Shown: positions 19,998-29,041 of the stretch, piece after piece
Numbering within the stretch: the first letter of the stretch is position 1
Layout: each line of letters opens with the position of its first letter
Assembly (NCBI GenBank): GCA_963816555.1
Contig: CAWFLD010000006.1
Span: forward strand, 124,001-188,000
Reading direction: 5' to 3'
DNA from: Lutibaculum sp963816555
Lineage (GTDB): Bacteria > Pseudomonadota > Alphaproteobacteria > Rhizobiales > Tepidamorphaceae
DNA length: 64,000 bases
Position numbers and translations under genes: made by a program
The notes under the pieces: generated by a model
The model's input: the letters and a program-made list of their open reading frames with translations, nothing else
Told to the model about the DNA's origin: nothing
Databases searched by the model: none

Positions 19998-20536
19998 CGG
20001 GTGCCTCCGACGTCGCTGAAGAGCCGGTCCTGGTCCGCCAGCACGAGGTCGTCGTCCGGCATCGCGAACAGCCGGAACAGCTCGGCGACGTATTGCAGCG
20101 CCAGGAGGCCGATGCCGAACGGCAGCGGCAGGAGCGGGATCCAGAGCGGCAGCTGCCAGACCGAGGAGGTCGTGTAGTCGTTGGCCCAGGCCTCGTGGAA
20201 GGAGATCCACCCGGCATAGGCGAGCAGGCAGGCGAAGACGAGCGACAGGAAGCCGGTGACCGCCTCGAGCAGGCGGCGCGGGCGATCGTGCAGCGCCAGA
20301 GGCAGCAGGTCGACGTTCACGTGCCCGCGCAGCAGGAGCACGTAGGGGCTGCCGACGAAGGTCGAGGCGACGAGCGCGTAGATCACGAACTCCGTCTGCC
20401 AGACCGTGGAGTGGCCCAGCACGTAGCGCACGAAGACCATCTCGCAGACGACGAGCACGGCCGAGACCAGGAGGACCATCGCGACGACGCCGCAGGCGCG
20501 GGACACCGCATCCATGCCTCGGACGAAGGCTTTCAT
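19994..20536 (-). CDS. TRAP transporter small permease, DctQ subunit (malonate)
   Basis: Small membrane subunit of 180 residues with four helices. The DctQ pattern is seen in VVCEMVFVRYVLGHSTVWQTEFVIYALV, GSPYVLLLRGHVNVDLLPL and the C-terminal helix FGIGLLALQYVAELFRL. ATG 20536 is chosen as it places the first helix correctly. A longer frame extends to 20629 but has no better start. It lies 100 nt downstream of the binding protein gene. Confidence 0.92.
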   Translation of the reverse strand: MKAFVRGMDAVSRACGVVAMVLLVSAVLVVCEMVFVRYVLGHSTVWQTEFVIYALVASTFVGSPYVLLLRGHVNVDLLPLALHDRPRRLLEAVTGFLSLVFACLLAYAGWISFHEAWANDYTTSSVWQLPLWIPLLPLPFGIGLLALQYVAELFRLFAMPDDDLVLADQDRLFSDVGGTR

Positions 20537-20636
20537 GTCGAGGGCAGCTCCGGAGGGAGCGCTTCGCGGGGAAGCGCTGAAACGCTGGGACGCCCGGGCC
20601 GCGGATCGCGCGGCCCGGACCTTGTTCACGTCGCCG

Positions 20637-21635
20637 TCAATCGACCGCGAGCGCCTCGTCGATCAGCTTCTTGCCGCCGTCGACCTTGTCGCTGAATTCC
20701 TTGTAGGCGGACTTCTTCGCGACGTCGAGCCAGGCGTCGTAGTCGTCCTCCGACATCTCCTTGATCTCGACGCCGTTCTCCTTGTAGACGTCGACCAGTT
20801 TCTGGTCGAGCTTCTTGGCCTCCTCGAAGAAGTAGTCCTCGGCCTTCTGGCCGGCATCCATCAGCGCCTTCTGCTGCTCCTCGTTCAGCTTGTCGAAGCT
20901 CTTCTTCGACATGAGGATCGGCTCGTACATGAACCACAGCGCGTTCTTGCCGGGAGGCGTCAGGCACTTCGACTGCTCGTAGATGCGATACGAGACGAGC
21001 GAGCCGGACGAGGTGTTCGCGCCGTCGAGGACGCCGGTCTGCATCGCCGTGTAGATCTCCGACGACGGCATGGACTGGATCGAGGCGCCGGCCGCCGCCA
21101 GCATCTGCTCGAAGGCCGGGCCGGCCGCGCGCAGCGTCTGGCCCTTGGCGGTGTCGGGCGAGGTGATGCACTCCTTCGCGGAGACGAAGCCGCCGGCGAG
21201 CCACGCGTCGGAGAGCACCACGACGCCGGCATCGTTGATGATCTTCTTGATGTCCTTCATGAAGTCCGAGTCGTTGAGCCGCCTGGCGCGCTCGTGGTTG
21301 CGCACGAGGCCCGGCATCAGGGTCGCCGAGAACTGCGGATGACGGCCGGAGGCGTAGTCGAGGGGGAAGGCCGAGATGTCGAGCTGGCCCTTCACCATCG
21401 CGTTCCACTGCTCCTTCGGCTTGAACAGCGAGGCGCCGGGATAGACGCGGATGTCGAGGCCGACGTCGGCGTCCTTCACGTCCTTCGCGATCATCTGCAC
21501 CATTTCGTCGCGAACGTCGCCCTTGCCGCCCGGCCACTGGTGCGAGGCCTTGAGCGTCGTCTGCGCGGATGCGGGCCCGGCGAGCGCGAACAGCGCCACG
21601 CCGCCCGCGAGTGCGAGCCTGGTCAGTCGGTTCAT
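20637..21635 (-). CDS. TRAP transporter substrate-binding protein, DctP (malonate)
   Basis: Periplasmic solute receptor of 332 residues. A signal peptide (MNRLTRLALAGGVALFALAGPASA) precedes a DctP fold: TTLKASHQWPGGKGDVRDEMVQMIAKDV, DISAFPLDYASGRHPQFSATLMPGLV and the conserved QTGVLDGANTSSGSL segment. A good GGGAGG ribosome site precedes ATG 21635. First gene of the operon dctP-dctQ-dctM-matA-matB. Confidence 0.93.
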   Translation of the reverse strand: MNRLTRLALAGGVALFALAGPASAQTTLKASHQWPGGKGDVRDEMVQMIAKDVKDADVGLDIRVYPGASLFKPKEQWNAMVKGQLDISAFPLDYASGRHPQFSATLMPGLVRNHERARRLNDSDFMKDIKKIINDAGVVVLSDAWLAGGFVSAKECITSPDTAKGQTLRAAGPAFEQMLAAAGASIQSMPSSEIYTAMQTGVLDGANTSSGSLVSYRIYEQSKCLTPPGKNALWFMYEPILMSKKSFDKLNEEQQKALMDAGQKAEDYFFEEAKKLDQKLVDVYKENGVEIKEMSEDDYDAWLDVAKKSAYKEFSDKVDGGKKLIDEALAVD

Positions 21636-21783
21636 GTCGGATTTCCTCCCTTCGGGATATTCGGGTTTTTCACCTCTGGGACCCGAAGCCGAGCATGGTT
21701 TGTCTCGACGGTCAACGTCGGCTAAGACGGCGGCCGACCGGGCCGGCAGCCCCACGACCCGCACCGCCATCGATGGAGCCGAC

Positions 21784-23286
21784 ATGGACTCGACCGCCGT
21801 TCTTTCCGCCGCAGGCTTCGAGGAGACGGAGCTCTCCTCGGGCGACCTCCAGGTCACGAGCCCGATCGACGGGCAGGTGATCGCCCGCCTCGCCACGCAC
21901 GACCATGCCGCCGCCGACGCCGCGGTCGGCCGCGCCGCCGCCGCCTTCGAGGCCTGGCGCAAGGTGCCCGCGCCGCGCCGCGGCGAGCTGATCCGGCTGC
22001 TCGGCGAGGGCTTGCGGGCGGAGAAGCAGTCGCTCGGCCGGCTGGTGACGCTCGAATGCGGCAAGTCGTTCCAGGAGGGCCTGGGCGAGGTGCAGGAGAT
22101 GATCGACATCTGCGACTTCGCGGTCGGCCTGTCGCGCCAGCTCTACGGCCTGACCATCGCCTCCGAGCGGCCGGGCCACGCGATGTCCGAGCGCTGGCAT
22201 CCGCTCGGCGTCTGCGGCGTCATCACCGCCTTCAACTTCCCCGTCGCGCCGTGGGCGTGGAACGCGACGCTCGCCATCGTCTGCGGCGACCCCGTGGTCT
22301 GGAAGCCGTCCGAGAAGACGCCGCTGACGGCGCTCGCCTGCGCCAAGATCTTCGCCCGCGCGGTCGAGCGCTTCGGCGAGGAGGCCCCGGCGGGGCTGCT
22401 CGAGGTGCTGGTCGGCGGCCGCGAGGCCGGCGAGGTCCTGACCGACGACCCGCGCGTCGCCGTCGTCAGCGCCACCGGCTCGGTGCGCATGGGGCAGCAG
22501 GTCGGCCCGCGCGTCGCCGCCCGCTTCGGCCGCTCGATCCTCGAGCTCGGCGGCAACAATGCGATGATCGTCACGCCGTCGGCCGACCTCGACCTCGCGG
22601 TCCGCGCGATCCTGTTCGCCGCCGTCGGCACGGCCGGGCAGCGCTGCACCACGCTCCGCCGCCTGATCGTCCACGAGGACGTGAAGGCGGAGCTCGTCGA
22701 GCGGCTGAAGAAGGCCTACGCCCAGGTCCGCATCGGCGACCCGATGGTCGAGACGAACCTCGTCGGGCCGCTGATCGACCGCGACGCCTTCGACAACATG
22801 CAGAAGGCGCTGCAGGCGGCGCAGGCGCAGGGCGGCACCGTGCACGGCGGCGAGCGCGTCCTCGCCGAGGACAGCCCGTGGGCCTATTACGTGCAGCCGG
22901 CGCTGGTGGAGATGCCGGGCCAGACGGACATCGTGCGCGAGGAGACGTTCGCGCCGATCCTCTACGTCATGTCGTACCGGGCGTGGGACGAGGCGATCGC
23001 GCTGCAGAACGGCGTGCCGCAGGGCCTGTCCTCCTGCGTCTTCACGAAGGATCTCGGCGAGGCCGAGGCGTTCGTCTCGGCGATCGGCAGCGACTGCGGC
23101 ATCGCCAACGTCAATATCGGCCCCTCCGGCGCCGAGATCGGCGGCGCGTTCGGCGGCGAGAAGCACACGGGCGGCGGCCGCGAGTCGGGCTCGGACGCCT
23201 GGAAGGGCTACATGCGCCGGCAGACCGTGACGGTGAACTACTCGGGCGCCCTGCCGCTCGCCCAGGGCATCAAGTTCGAGCTCTGA
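21784..23286 (+). CDS. Aldehyde dehydrogenase, ALDH7 type (piperideine-6-carboxylate / aminoadipate semialdehyde dehydrogenase-like)
   Basis: NAD-dependent aldehyde dehydrogenase of 500 residues. The catalytic glutamate lies in LELGGNNAMIV and the catalytic cysteine in GTAGQRCTTLRRL. NAFNFP-type cofactor motif appears as GVITAFNFPVAPWAWN. LGGNNA and GTAGQRCTT are the ALDH7 (antiquitin) variants of these motifs, so lysine or pipecolate breakdown is the likely role. It is divergent from the malonate operon. The exact substrate is inferred. Confidence 0.88.
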   Translation: MDSTAVLSAAGFEETELSSGDLQVTSPIDGQVIARLATHDHAAADAAVGRAAAAFEAWRKVPAPRRGELIRLLGEGLRAEKQSLGRLVTLECGKSFQEGLGEVQEMIDICDFAVGLSRQLYGLTIASERPGHAMSERWHPLGVCGVITAFNFPVAPWAWNATLAIVCGDPVVWKPSEKTPLTALACAKIFARAVERFGEEAPAGLLEVLVGGREAGEVLTDDPRVAVVSATGSVRMGQQVGPRVAARFGRSILELGGNNAMIVTPSADLDLAVRAILFAAVGTAGQRCTTLRRLIVHEDVKAELVERLKKAYAQVRIGDPMVETNLVGPLIDRDAFDNMQKALQAAQAQGGTVHGGERVLAEDSPWAYYVQPALVEMPGQTDIVREETFAPILYVMSYRAWDEAIALQNGVPQGLSSCVFTKDLGEAEAFVSAIGSDCGIANVNIGPSGAEIGGAFGGEKHTGGGRESGSDAWKGYMRRQTVTVNYSGALPLAQGIKFEL

Positions 23287-23314
23287 GGACGGTTCGCGCG
23301 ACGGGCGGCGGGGC

Positions 23315-24245
23315 CTACTCCGCCGCCGCGTGCTCCAGGCCCGCGCCCAGCCGCGCGTCGAGCCAGTGGCGCACATAGGCGTTGGTGCGGCGGCCCATCT
23401 TCGTGCCGAGCCGGTTGAAGGCGTGCGGCGCCTCCGGCGCGACCACCAGCTCGGCATTGCCGCTCGCCGCCTGCCAGCGCTCGGCGAGGATCCTGGAATC
23501 GTCGAGCAGCGGATCGAGCGTGCCGACGAGGAGGAGCGCCGGCGGCAGTCCCGACAGGTCGGCGTAGAGCGGCGACAGCGCGGGATCCCGGCGCTGCTTC
23601 GTCGGTCATGTCCGGCGTCAGCTTCTGCAATCCCGTGCGGATCGACGGCCCGTGCAGCACGAGGGTGTCCGGCCCCGCCGCGCGGGCGCTCGCCGTGCCC
23701 GCGAGGTCGAAGGCGCCGTAGAACAGGACGACGCCCTTCAGCCGCCGGAAGTCGGCCTGCGCGTCGCGCAGCCGCAGCGTCGTGCAGGCGGCGAGATGGG
23801 CGCCGGCGGATTCGCCGCCGATGAAGATGTCGCGCGCCCCGAACTCCGCCTCCGCATGCTCGAACACCCATGAGGCGGCCGCGGCGCACTGGTCTATGAT
23901 GTCGGGCATCCTGCTGCGCGGGATCAGCTCGTAGTCGACGCTGACGACGGTCAGCCCGCAGCGCTCGGCGATCCGCGCGTTGACCGGGTCGTCCATCCGG
24001 GCGTTTCCGACGGCCCAGCCGCCGCCGTGAAAGTCGACATAGACGCCGCGGGAGGGCTCCTTGGGCTCGATCACCCGCAGGCGGAACCGGTGGCCGCCCC
24101 AGCTCTCGCTGCGCGTCGCGACGGACACGTCGGCGGCCGTCGAGAACATCACGGTCTGCGTCGCGTGCAGCATGCCCTGGACCAGCAGGCGGTCCCACGG
24201 CAGGCGCGCATGGAAGCGCGGCATCCAGTCGAGACGCCGGTTCAT
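23315..24245 (-). pseudogene. Alpha/beta hydrolase (HSL/acetyl esterase type), one-base frameshift at about 23588
   Basis: Esterase of about 310 residues when repaired. The oxyanion motif VDFHGGGWAVGNA, the nucleophile elbow IGGESAGAHLA and the late motif PEAPHAFNRLG (catalytic His) mark the hormone-sensitive-lipase class. An extra base near 23588 breaks the frame after TPDMTDEA; removing it gives RDPALSPLYADLSGLPPALLLVGTLDPLLDD, a normal continuation with the catalytic Asp. ATG 24245 is used; GTG 24299 is possible. Confidence 0.85.
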
Positions 24246-24418
24246 CCGGCGCGCCTCCTCGATCTCCTGCTGCGAAAAGCTCAAGCTCGAATGCTGCACG
24301 ACGCGGCTCCCGCGATCTTCATGCTGCGATGCAACATAATATAATCCCGCGCGGGATCGGCGACAACGCCGCGGCACCTTAAGTGCGGCGGCTGGCACAA
24401 CCCGGCCGGCTGCGGCCC

Positions 24419-25732
24419 TCAGAGCGCCGGCACGCCCGGGATCGGCACGCCGAACGTCGCGAACAGCAGCACGAAGTTGAGGCCGAGCACCAGCGCCGCC
24501 GCCACGGCCGCCGCCACCATCGTCAGCGGGCCGGTGGCGAACTCGCCCATCACGTCGCGCCGCGAGGTGAAGTGGACGAGCGCGATCATCGGCACCGGCA
24601 GGGCGAAGCTGAGGATCACCTGGCTGATGACCAGGGCGGAGGTGGCGTTCGCGCCGAGCCCGACCACCACGAAGGCGGGGATCATGGTGACGAGGCGCCT
24701 GAGCCAGATCGGGATCTGGAAGTGCAGGAAGCCCTGCATGATCATCTGGCCCGCCATCGTGCCGACGACCGAGCTCGAGACGCCGGAGGTCAGGAGCGAG
24801 ATGAGGAAGATGATCGCGGCGGCGCTGCCGAGGAGCGGCGTCAGCGTGTGATACGCCGTCTCGATCTCGGCCACCTCGCTGTGGCCGAGGTGGAAGGCCG
24901 CGGCGGCCATCACGACCATCGCCATGTTGATGAGGCCCGCGAAGGCGAGCGCGATCACCACCTCGCGGTTCGAATAGCGCAGGAGCGTGCGCCGCTCGCC
25001 CTCGTTCCTGATCTCGACGCGGGCCTGGGTGAGGCCGGAGTGCAGGAACAGCGCGTGCGGCATCACGGTGGCGCCGATGATGCCGACGGCGATGAGGAGC
25101 GCGCCCTGGTCCGGCATCGAGGGCGTCACGAGGCCGCCCGCGGCACCGAGCCAGTCGACGGGGGCGATGAGGATCTCCGCGAGGTAGCAGAGGCCGATCG
25201 TGAGGGCGAGGATGCCGACGACGATCTCCATCATGCGGAAGCCGCCGCGCTCGAGCAGCAGGATCGCGTAGGTGACGACCGCGGTGATCGCCATGCCGAC
25301 GACGAGCGGCAGGTCGAAAAGCAGCGACAGCCCGATCGCCCCGCCGAGGAACTCCGCGAGGTCGGTCGCCATCGCCGCCACCTCGCTGATCGCCCACATC
25401 ACCCAGACGAGCGGCCGGGGATATTTCTCCCGGCACAGCTCCGCCAGGCTCATCCCCGTGACGATGCCGAGCTTGGCCGACAGGGCCTGGAACAGCATGG
25501 CGATGAGGTTCGCCCCCAGCACCACCCACAGGAGCGCGTAGCCGTAGCGTGCGCCGGCCTGGATGTTCGTCGCGAAGTTGCCGGGGTCCATGTAGGCGAT
25601 CGAGGCGATGACGGCCGGCCCGACGAACGGCAGGAAGGCGCGCACGCCCGTGCGCCGGCCCTCCAGAACCTCGCGGATCGAGCGGGACGTGCGCTCGGTG
25701 ACGGCGCTCAGTCGATTTCGCTTTTCGGCCAT
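24419..25732 (-). CDS. mntH: Nramp family divalent metal (Mn2+) transporter
   Basis: Proton-coupled Mn2+/Fe2+ importer of 437 residues with about 11 helices. The metal-binding motif DPGNFATNIQAGARYGY is in helix 1 and MPHALFLHS in helix 6. A short cytoplasmic N-terminus (residues 1-36) is basic. It is divergent from mntR, and a promoter with repeated ATAGCA half sites lies between the two genes. This context supports manganese as the substrate. Confidence 0.94.
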   Translation of the reverse strand: MAEKRNRLSAVTERTSRSIREVLEGRRTGVRAFLPFVGPAVIASIAYMDPGNFATNIQAGARYGYALLWVVLGANLIAMLFQALSAKLGIVTGMSLAELCREKYPRPLVWVMWAISEVAAMATDLAEFLGGAIGLSLLFDLPLVVGMAITAVVTYAILLLERGGFRMMEIVVGILALTIGLCYLAEILIAPVDWLGAAGGLVTPSMPDQGALLIAVGIIGATVMPHALFLHSGLTQARVEIRNEGERRTLLRYSNREVVIALAFAGLINMAMVVMAAAAFHLGHSEVAEIETAYHTLTPLLGSAAAIIFLISLLTSGVSSSVVGTMAGQMIMQGFLHFQIPIWLRRLVTMIPAFVVVGLGANATSALVISQVILSFALPVPMIALVHFTSRRDVMGEFATGPLTMVAAAVAAALVLGLNFVLLFATFGVPIPGVPAL

Positions 25733-25780
25733 CACATGCGACACGTGCCACTCCGTAAGCCCGGGCTTCAATTTATACCC

Positions 25781-25815
25781 TGTGCTATATTTCGATCGGC
25801 TTGCTATGCTGTCAA
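25781..25815 (-). promoter_or_regulatory. mntH promoter with putative MntR repeats
   Basis: On the minus strand TTGACA (25810-25815) and AAATAT (25787-25792) are separated by 17 bp, a good sigma-70 layout for mntH. Two ATAGCA repeats lie between and over these boxes, similar to the ATAGC half site of enterobacterial MntR boxes. Binding would block RNA polymerase when Mn2+ is plentiful. Confidence 0.55.
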
Positions 25816-25895
25816 GCCCCCTGTGAGTCGGCGACGACGCGACGTCGCGAGGACCGGTGCAGATAGCTGCAACGTGCGACAGAGCGAGGAGATGC

Positions 25896-26366
25896 ATGCC
25901 CCGGAAGACGGGCAGGCCCGAACGGGACGAGGACGAGGCGCCGCAGATGCTCGATGCGGACGAGAAGGCGGCCGCGTTCCGCCAGGCGCGGGAGGCCAAG
26001 AAGCTCGAGCTGTTCGAGGATTACGCGGAGCTGATCGACGGCCTGATCCGCGAGAACGGCGAGGCGCGGCAGGTCGACATCGCCGCCCATCTCGGCGTGG
26101 CGCAGCCGACGGTCGCGCGCACGCTCAAGCGCATGGCGCAGGAGGGGCTCGTGCAGAGCCGGCCCTATCGCGGCGTCTTCCTGACCGACGAGGGCACCAC
26201 GCTGGCGCACGAATGCCGGCGCCGCCACGAGACCGTCGAGCGCTTCCTCGTCGATCTCGGCGTCAGCCCCGAGACCGCGCGGCGCGACGCCGAAGGCCTC
26301 GAGCACCACGTCAGCGAGGAGACGCTGGAAGCGTTCCGGGCCTTCTCGGCGCAGCGGAGAGGCTGA
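25896..26366 (+). CDS. mntR: Manganese-dependent repressor MntR (DtxR family)
   Basis: Regulator of 156 residues. The N-terminal tail is highly charged, followed by the DtxR winged helix (YAELIDGLIRENGEARQVDIAAHLGVAQPTVARTLKRMAQEGL) and the metal-binding and dimer region (LAHECRRRHETVERFLVDLGVSPETARRDAEGLEHHVSEE). His and Glu residues there match the MntR metal site. ATG 25896 follows a GAGGAG ribosome site. It is expected to repress mntH. Confidence 0.93.
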   Translation: MPRKTGRPERDEDEAPQMLDADEKAAAFRQAREAKKLELFEDYAELIDGLIRENGEARQVDIAAHLGVAQPTVARTLKRMAQEGLVQSRPYRGVFLTDEGTTLAHECRRRHETVERFLVDLGVSPETARRDAEGLEHHVSEETLEAFRAFSAQRRG

Positions 26367-26404
26367 GCGTCGAGCCGGGCGCTCGGGCGGGAAGGTAATT
26401 AGGC

Positions 26405-26453
26405 GGCAAGTCACCTTCTGGGCAAGCCACCTTCTGAGGCATGCCACCTTGGG
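26405..26453. repeat. Three tandem 16-17 bp repeats
   Basis: Three head-to-tail copies at 26405-26420, 26421-26437 and 26438-26453 share the core GGCAAGCCACCTTCTG. The first two differ at one inner base; the third is more diverged (GGCATGCCACCTTGGG). They sit in the 136-nt gap between the convergent mntR and prfC genes. No hairpin with a T-run is evident. Confidence 0.75.
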
Positions 26454-26502
26454 CGGCTTCGCGGGAATTCCGGAGAAGGCGACGGCGGATGCCCCGCGCG
26501 GC

Positions 26503-28119
26503 CTAGCCGCGCTCGCGCGTCGCCTGGAACTGGATGCCCGGCCAGTCCTTCTCGGTGCGCTGCAGCTCCCAGCGCGACGGCGCCATGAAGACCGGGGCGC
26601 CGTAGCGGTCCTCCGCCAGCCGCGCCCGGTTGCCGTCGAGGAAGCGCTTGAGCTCGGCCTTGTCCTCGGCGGTCACCCAGCGCGCGGACTCGAAGCCGGC
26701 GGATTCGAACCGGACGGGCACGCCGTATTCCTGCTCGATGCGCGAGCCCAGCACGTCGAGCTGCAGCGGCCCGACGACGCCGACGAACCAGTCCGAGCCG
26801 ATGAGCGGGCGGAAGACCTGCGCCACGCCCTCCTCCGCGAGGTCGTGCAGCGCGCGGCCGAGCTGCTTGGCCTTCATCGCGTCCGACAGGCGCACGCGGC
26901 GGATGATCTCCGGCGCGAAGTTCGGGATGCCGGTGAACTTGATGTCGTCCTTCTCGGTCAGCGTGTCGCCGACCGACAGCGTGCCGTGGTTCGGGATGCC
27001 GACGACGTCGCCGGCCACCGCCTCGTCGGCGGTCTCGCGGTCCTGGGCGAAGAAGAACATCGGGTTCGCCACCGTGATGTCCTTGCCGAGCCGCATGTTC
27101 TTGAGCTTCATGCCGCGCTTGAACGTGCCCGAGCACAGCCGCACGAAGGCGATGCGGTCGCGGTGGTTCTTGTCCATGTTCGCCTGGACCTTGAACACGA
27201 AGCCGGAGACCTGCTCGCCTTCGGGCGTCACCGGCGCGGGCTCGGCCGGCTGCGTGCGCGGCGGCGGCGCCCAGCGCGACACGGCCGCCAAGAGCTCCGC
27301 CACGCCGACGCTCTTGATCGCCGAGCCGAAGAAGATCGGCGTCATGTGGCCGGCGCGGTAGGATTCGAGGTCGAAGGCCGGCAGCGCCTCGCGGGCGAGC
27401 TCGAGGTTCTCGATGGCCCCGGCATAGGCGGGGTTGGCCATCCACGTCTCGTTCGCGGCCAGCTCGTCGACGGACGACCAGGTCAGCCCGTTCGGGTTGC
27501 CGTCCGTGCCGACCATCCGCTTCTCCTGCAGGTCGAGCACGCCCTTGAAGTCGACGCCCATGCCGACCGGCCAGACCGCCGGCGTCACGTCGAGCGCCAG
27601 CGTCTCGGCGATCTCGTCCATCAGCTCGAGCGGATCGCGCGCCTCGCGGTCGATCTTGTTGACGAAGGTGATGATCGGGATGTCGCGCATCCGGCAGACC
27701 TCGAAGAGCTTCAGGGTCTGGCTCTCGATGCCGCTCGCCGCGTCGATCACCATGATGGCGGAATCGACCGCCGTCAGCGTCCGGTAGGTGTCCTCGGAGA
27801 AGTCCGAGTGGCCCGGCGTGTCGAGCAGGTTGAAGGTGATGCCGTCCTGCTCGAACGTCATCACGGACGAGGTGACGGAGATGCCGCGCTTCTGCTCGAT
27901 CTCCATCCAGTCCGAGCGCGTCCGGCGACGCTCGCCGCGCGCCTTGACGTGGCCGGCGAGGCGGATCGCGCCCGACGCGAAGAGCAGCTTCTCCGTGAGC
28001 GTCGTCTTGCCCGCGTCGGGGTGCGAGATGATCGCGAAGGTGCGCCGGTTGGCGAAGTGATCCTGCGCGGGCACCCGCGTGGCGGGCTGTGCCGCGACGG
28101 CGGGGTCGATCGTGGTCAT
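26503..28119 (-). CDS. prfC: Peptide chain release factor 3
   Basis: GTPase of 538 residues that recycles RF1/RF2 from the ribosome after termination. G motifs are SHPDAGKTTLTEKLL (G1), DTPGHSDFSEDTYRTL (G3) and NKIDREARDP (G4). RF3-specific features are RGISVTSSVMTFE and the C-terminal domain (FRPLIGSDWFVGVVGPLQLDVL). Start ATG 28119 gives the usual family length; an in-frame ATG at 28179 would add 20 atypical residues. Confidence 0.95.
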   Translation of the reverse strand: MTTIDPAVAAQPATRVPAQDHFANRRTFAIISHPDAGKTTLTEKLLFASGAIRLAGHVKARGERRRTRSDWMEIEQKRGISVTSSVMTFEQDGITFNLLDTPGHSDFSEDTYRTLTAVDSAIMVIDAASGIESQTLKLFEVCRMRDIPIITFVNKIDREARDPLELMDEIAETLALDVTPAVWPVGMGVDFKGVLDLQEKRMVGTDGNPNGLTWSSVDELAANETWMANPAYAGAIENLELAREALPAFDLESYRAGHMTPIFFGSAIKSVGVAELLAAVSRWAPPPRTQPAEPAPVTPEGEQVSGFVFKVQANMDKNHRDRIAFVRLCSGTFKRGMKLKNMRLGKDITVANPMFFFAQDRETADEAVAGDVVGIPNHGTLSVGDTLTEKDDIKFTGIPNFAPEIIRRVRLSDAMKAKQLGRALHDLAEEGVAQVFRPLIGSDWFVGVVGPLQLDVLGSRIEQEYGVPVRFESAGFESARWVTAEDKAELKRFLDGNRARLAEDRYGAPVFMAPSRWELQRTEKDWPGIQFQATRERG

Positions 28120-28237
28120 GCTGAGGCCGTCTTTCGCTGCCGCGCGGGACCTGGGTGTGACGCCCCGCGCTTGCTCCATGGATTGCCCGGAACATAGGCA
28201 ATCCTGCGGCCTCTGTGTAGGTCGGGCGTGGCCCGCC

Positions 28238-28312
28238 TCAGACGAGGCCGAAGAAGGACAGGACGGCTCCGATGACGACGATCAGGCCGATAATGTAGAT
28301 GATGCCGTTCAT
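28238..28312 (-). CDS. 24-residue single-helix membrane protein
   Basis: A 24-codon frame with ATG 28312 and TGA 28238. The peptide begins MNGIIYIIGLIVVIGAV and is one hydrophobic helix ending in FFGLV. I recall near-identical 24-residue proteins in many Rhizobiales. A GGAG lies 8 nt upstream of the ATG. Too short for most gene callers. Function unknown. Confidence 0.65.
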   Translation of the reverse strand: MNGIIYIIGLIVVIGAVLSFFGLV

Positions 28313-28419
28313 GTGGGGCTCCTTTGCGGCTTGCCGGCGGCTACTGCCGTGACAAGCTTCCAGGCATCATCTTTGTTCCGCAGCGTCAGGAGAGCCATGG
28401 CCCTCCCCGCCCGAAAAGC

Positions 28420-28458
28420 GGGAAAGGCCGCGCCCCCGCAATCCCCCGGGCGCGGCCT
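28420..28458 (-). terminator. Rho-independent terminator of pseudoazurin gene
   Basis: On the minus strand a perfect 10-bp stem GGCCGCGCCC / GGGCGCGGCC (28448-28457 and 28426-28435) with a 12-nt loop is followed by TTTCCCGCTTTT. It lies about 40 nt past the pseudoazurin stop codon. Confidence 0.75.
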
Positions 28459-28494
28459 CCCCCTGGTCCGGTGCCTCTGGCCCCTGCCCCGGAC

Positions 28495-28938
28495 TTAATC
28501 CTCGACCTGGTCGAACAGGTGGTCGAACTCGGTCTTGGCCTTGCCGGGGTTCTTCACCGCCTCGGCGGCCTCGAGGTTCGAGGTGTCGTCGCCGACCTGG
28601 ATCAGGCCGACCATGCCGAGCGCGTAGTGCGGCAGGCACTTGTAGCCGTAGAGGCCCGGCGTATCGAGCGTGACCGTCACCTCCTCGTTGATCTTGCCCT
28701 TCCAGGTCTGGCCGCCCTCCGGCACCATGCCCTTGATGGTCTCGGTCGAGTGGCCCTTGTCGGCGGCGACGAAGTGCACCGTGTCGCCCGGCGCGATCTT
28801 GAGGAACGCCGGCTCGAACACCATCATGCCGCGCTCGCCCTTGTTCAGCATCTTGACCTCGTGGTCGGCGGCGAAGGCGCCCTGGGCCGCCGTCAGGGCG
28901 ACGGCGAAGGCCGCGGCCGCTGCGATCTGCCTGATCAT
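28495..28938 (-). CDS. Pseudoazurin (type I blue copper protein)
   Basis: Periplasmic electron carrier of 147 residues, usually donating to copper nitrite reductase or nitrous oxide reductase. A signal peptide (to about residue 23, AQGAFA) precedes a cupredoxin domain. Copper ligands are the His of DKGHSTE and the Cys, His and Met of the loop YKCLPHYALGM. A ribosome site AGGAG precedes ATG 28938. An FNR/NnrR-type box 104 bp upstream suggests induction under low oxygen or nitric oxide. No denitrification genes are visible in the window. Confidence 0.93.
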   Translation of the reverse strand: MIRQIAAAAAFAVALTAAQGAFAADHEVKMLNKGERGMMVFEPAFLKIAPGDTVHFVAADKGHSTETIKGMVPEGGQTWKGKINEEVTVTLDTPGLYGYKCLPHYALGMVGLIQVGDDTSNLEAAEAVKNPGKAKTEFDHLFDQVED

Positions 28939-29041
28939 CTGAAAACTCCTGCGAATTTGGCGGGCGGCGGTCCCGATGGCCGGGCCCGCCCTGCCCGTCG
29001 GGAAGGTGAGCCCTGTTTGCCCGAGGAATCGCGGCGGCGCT

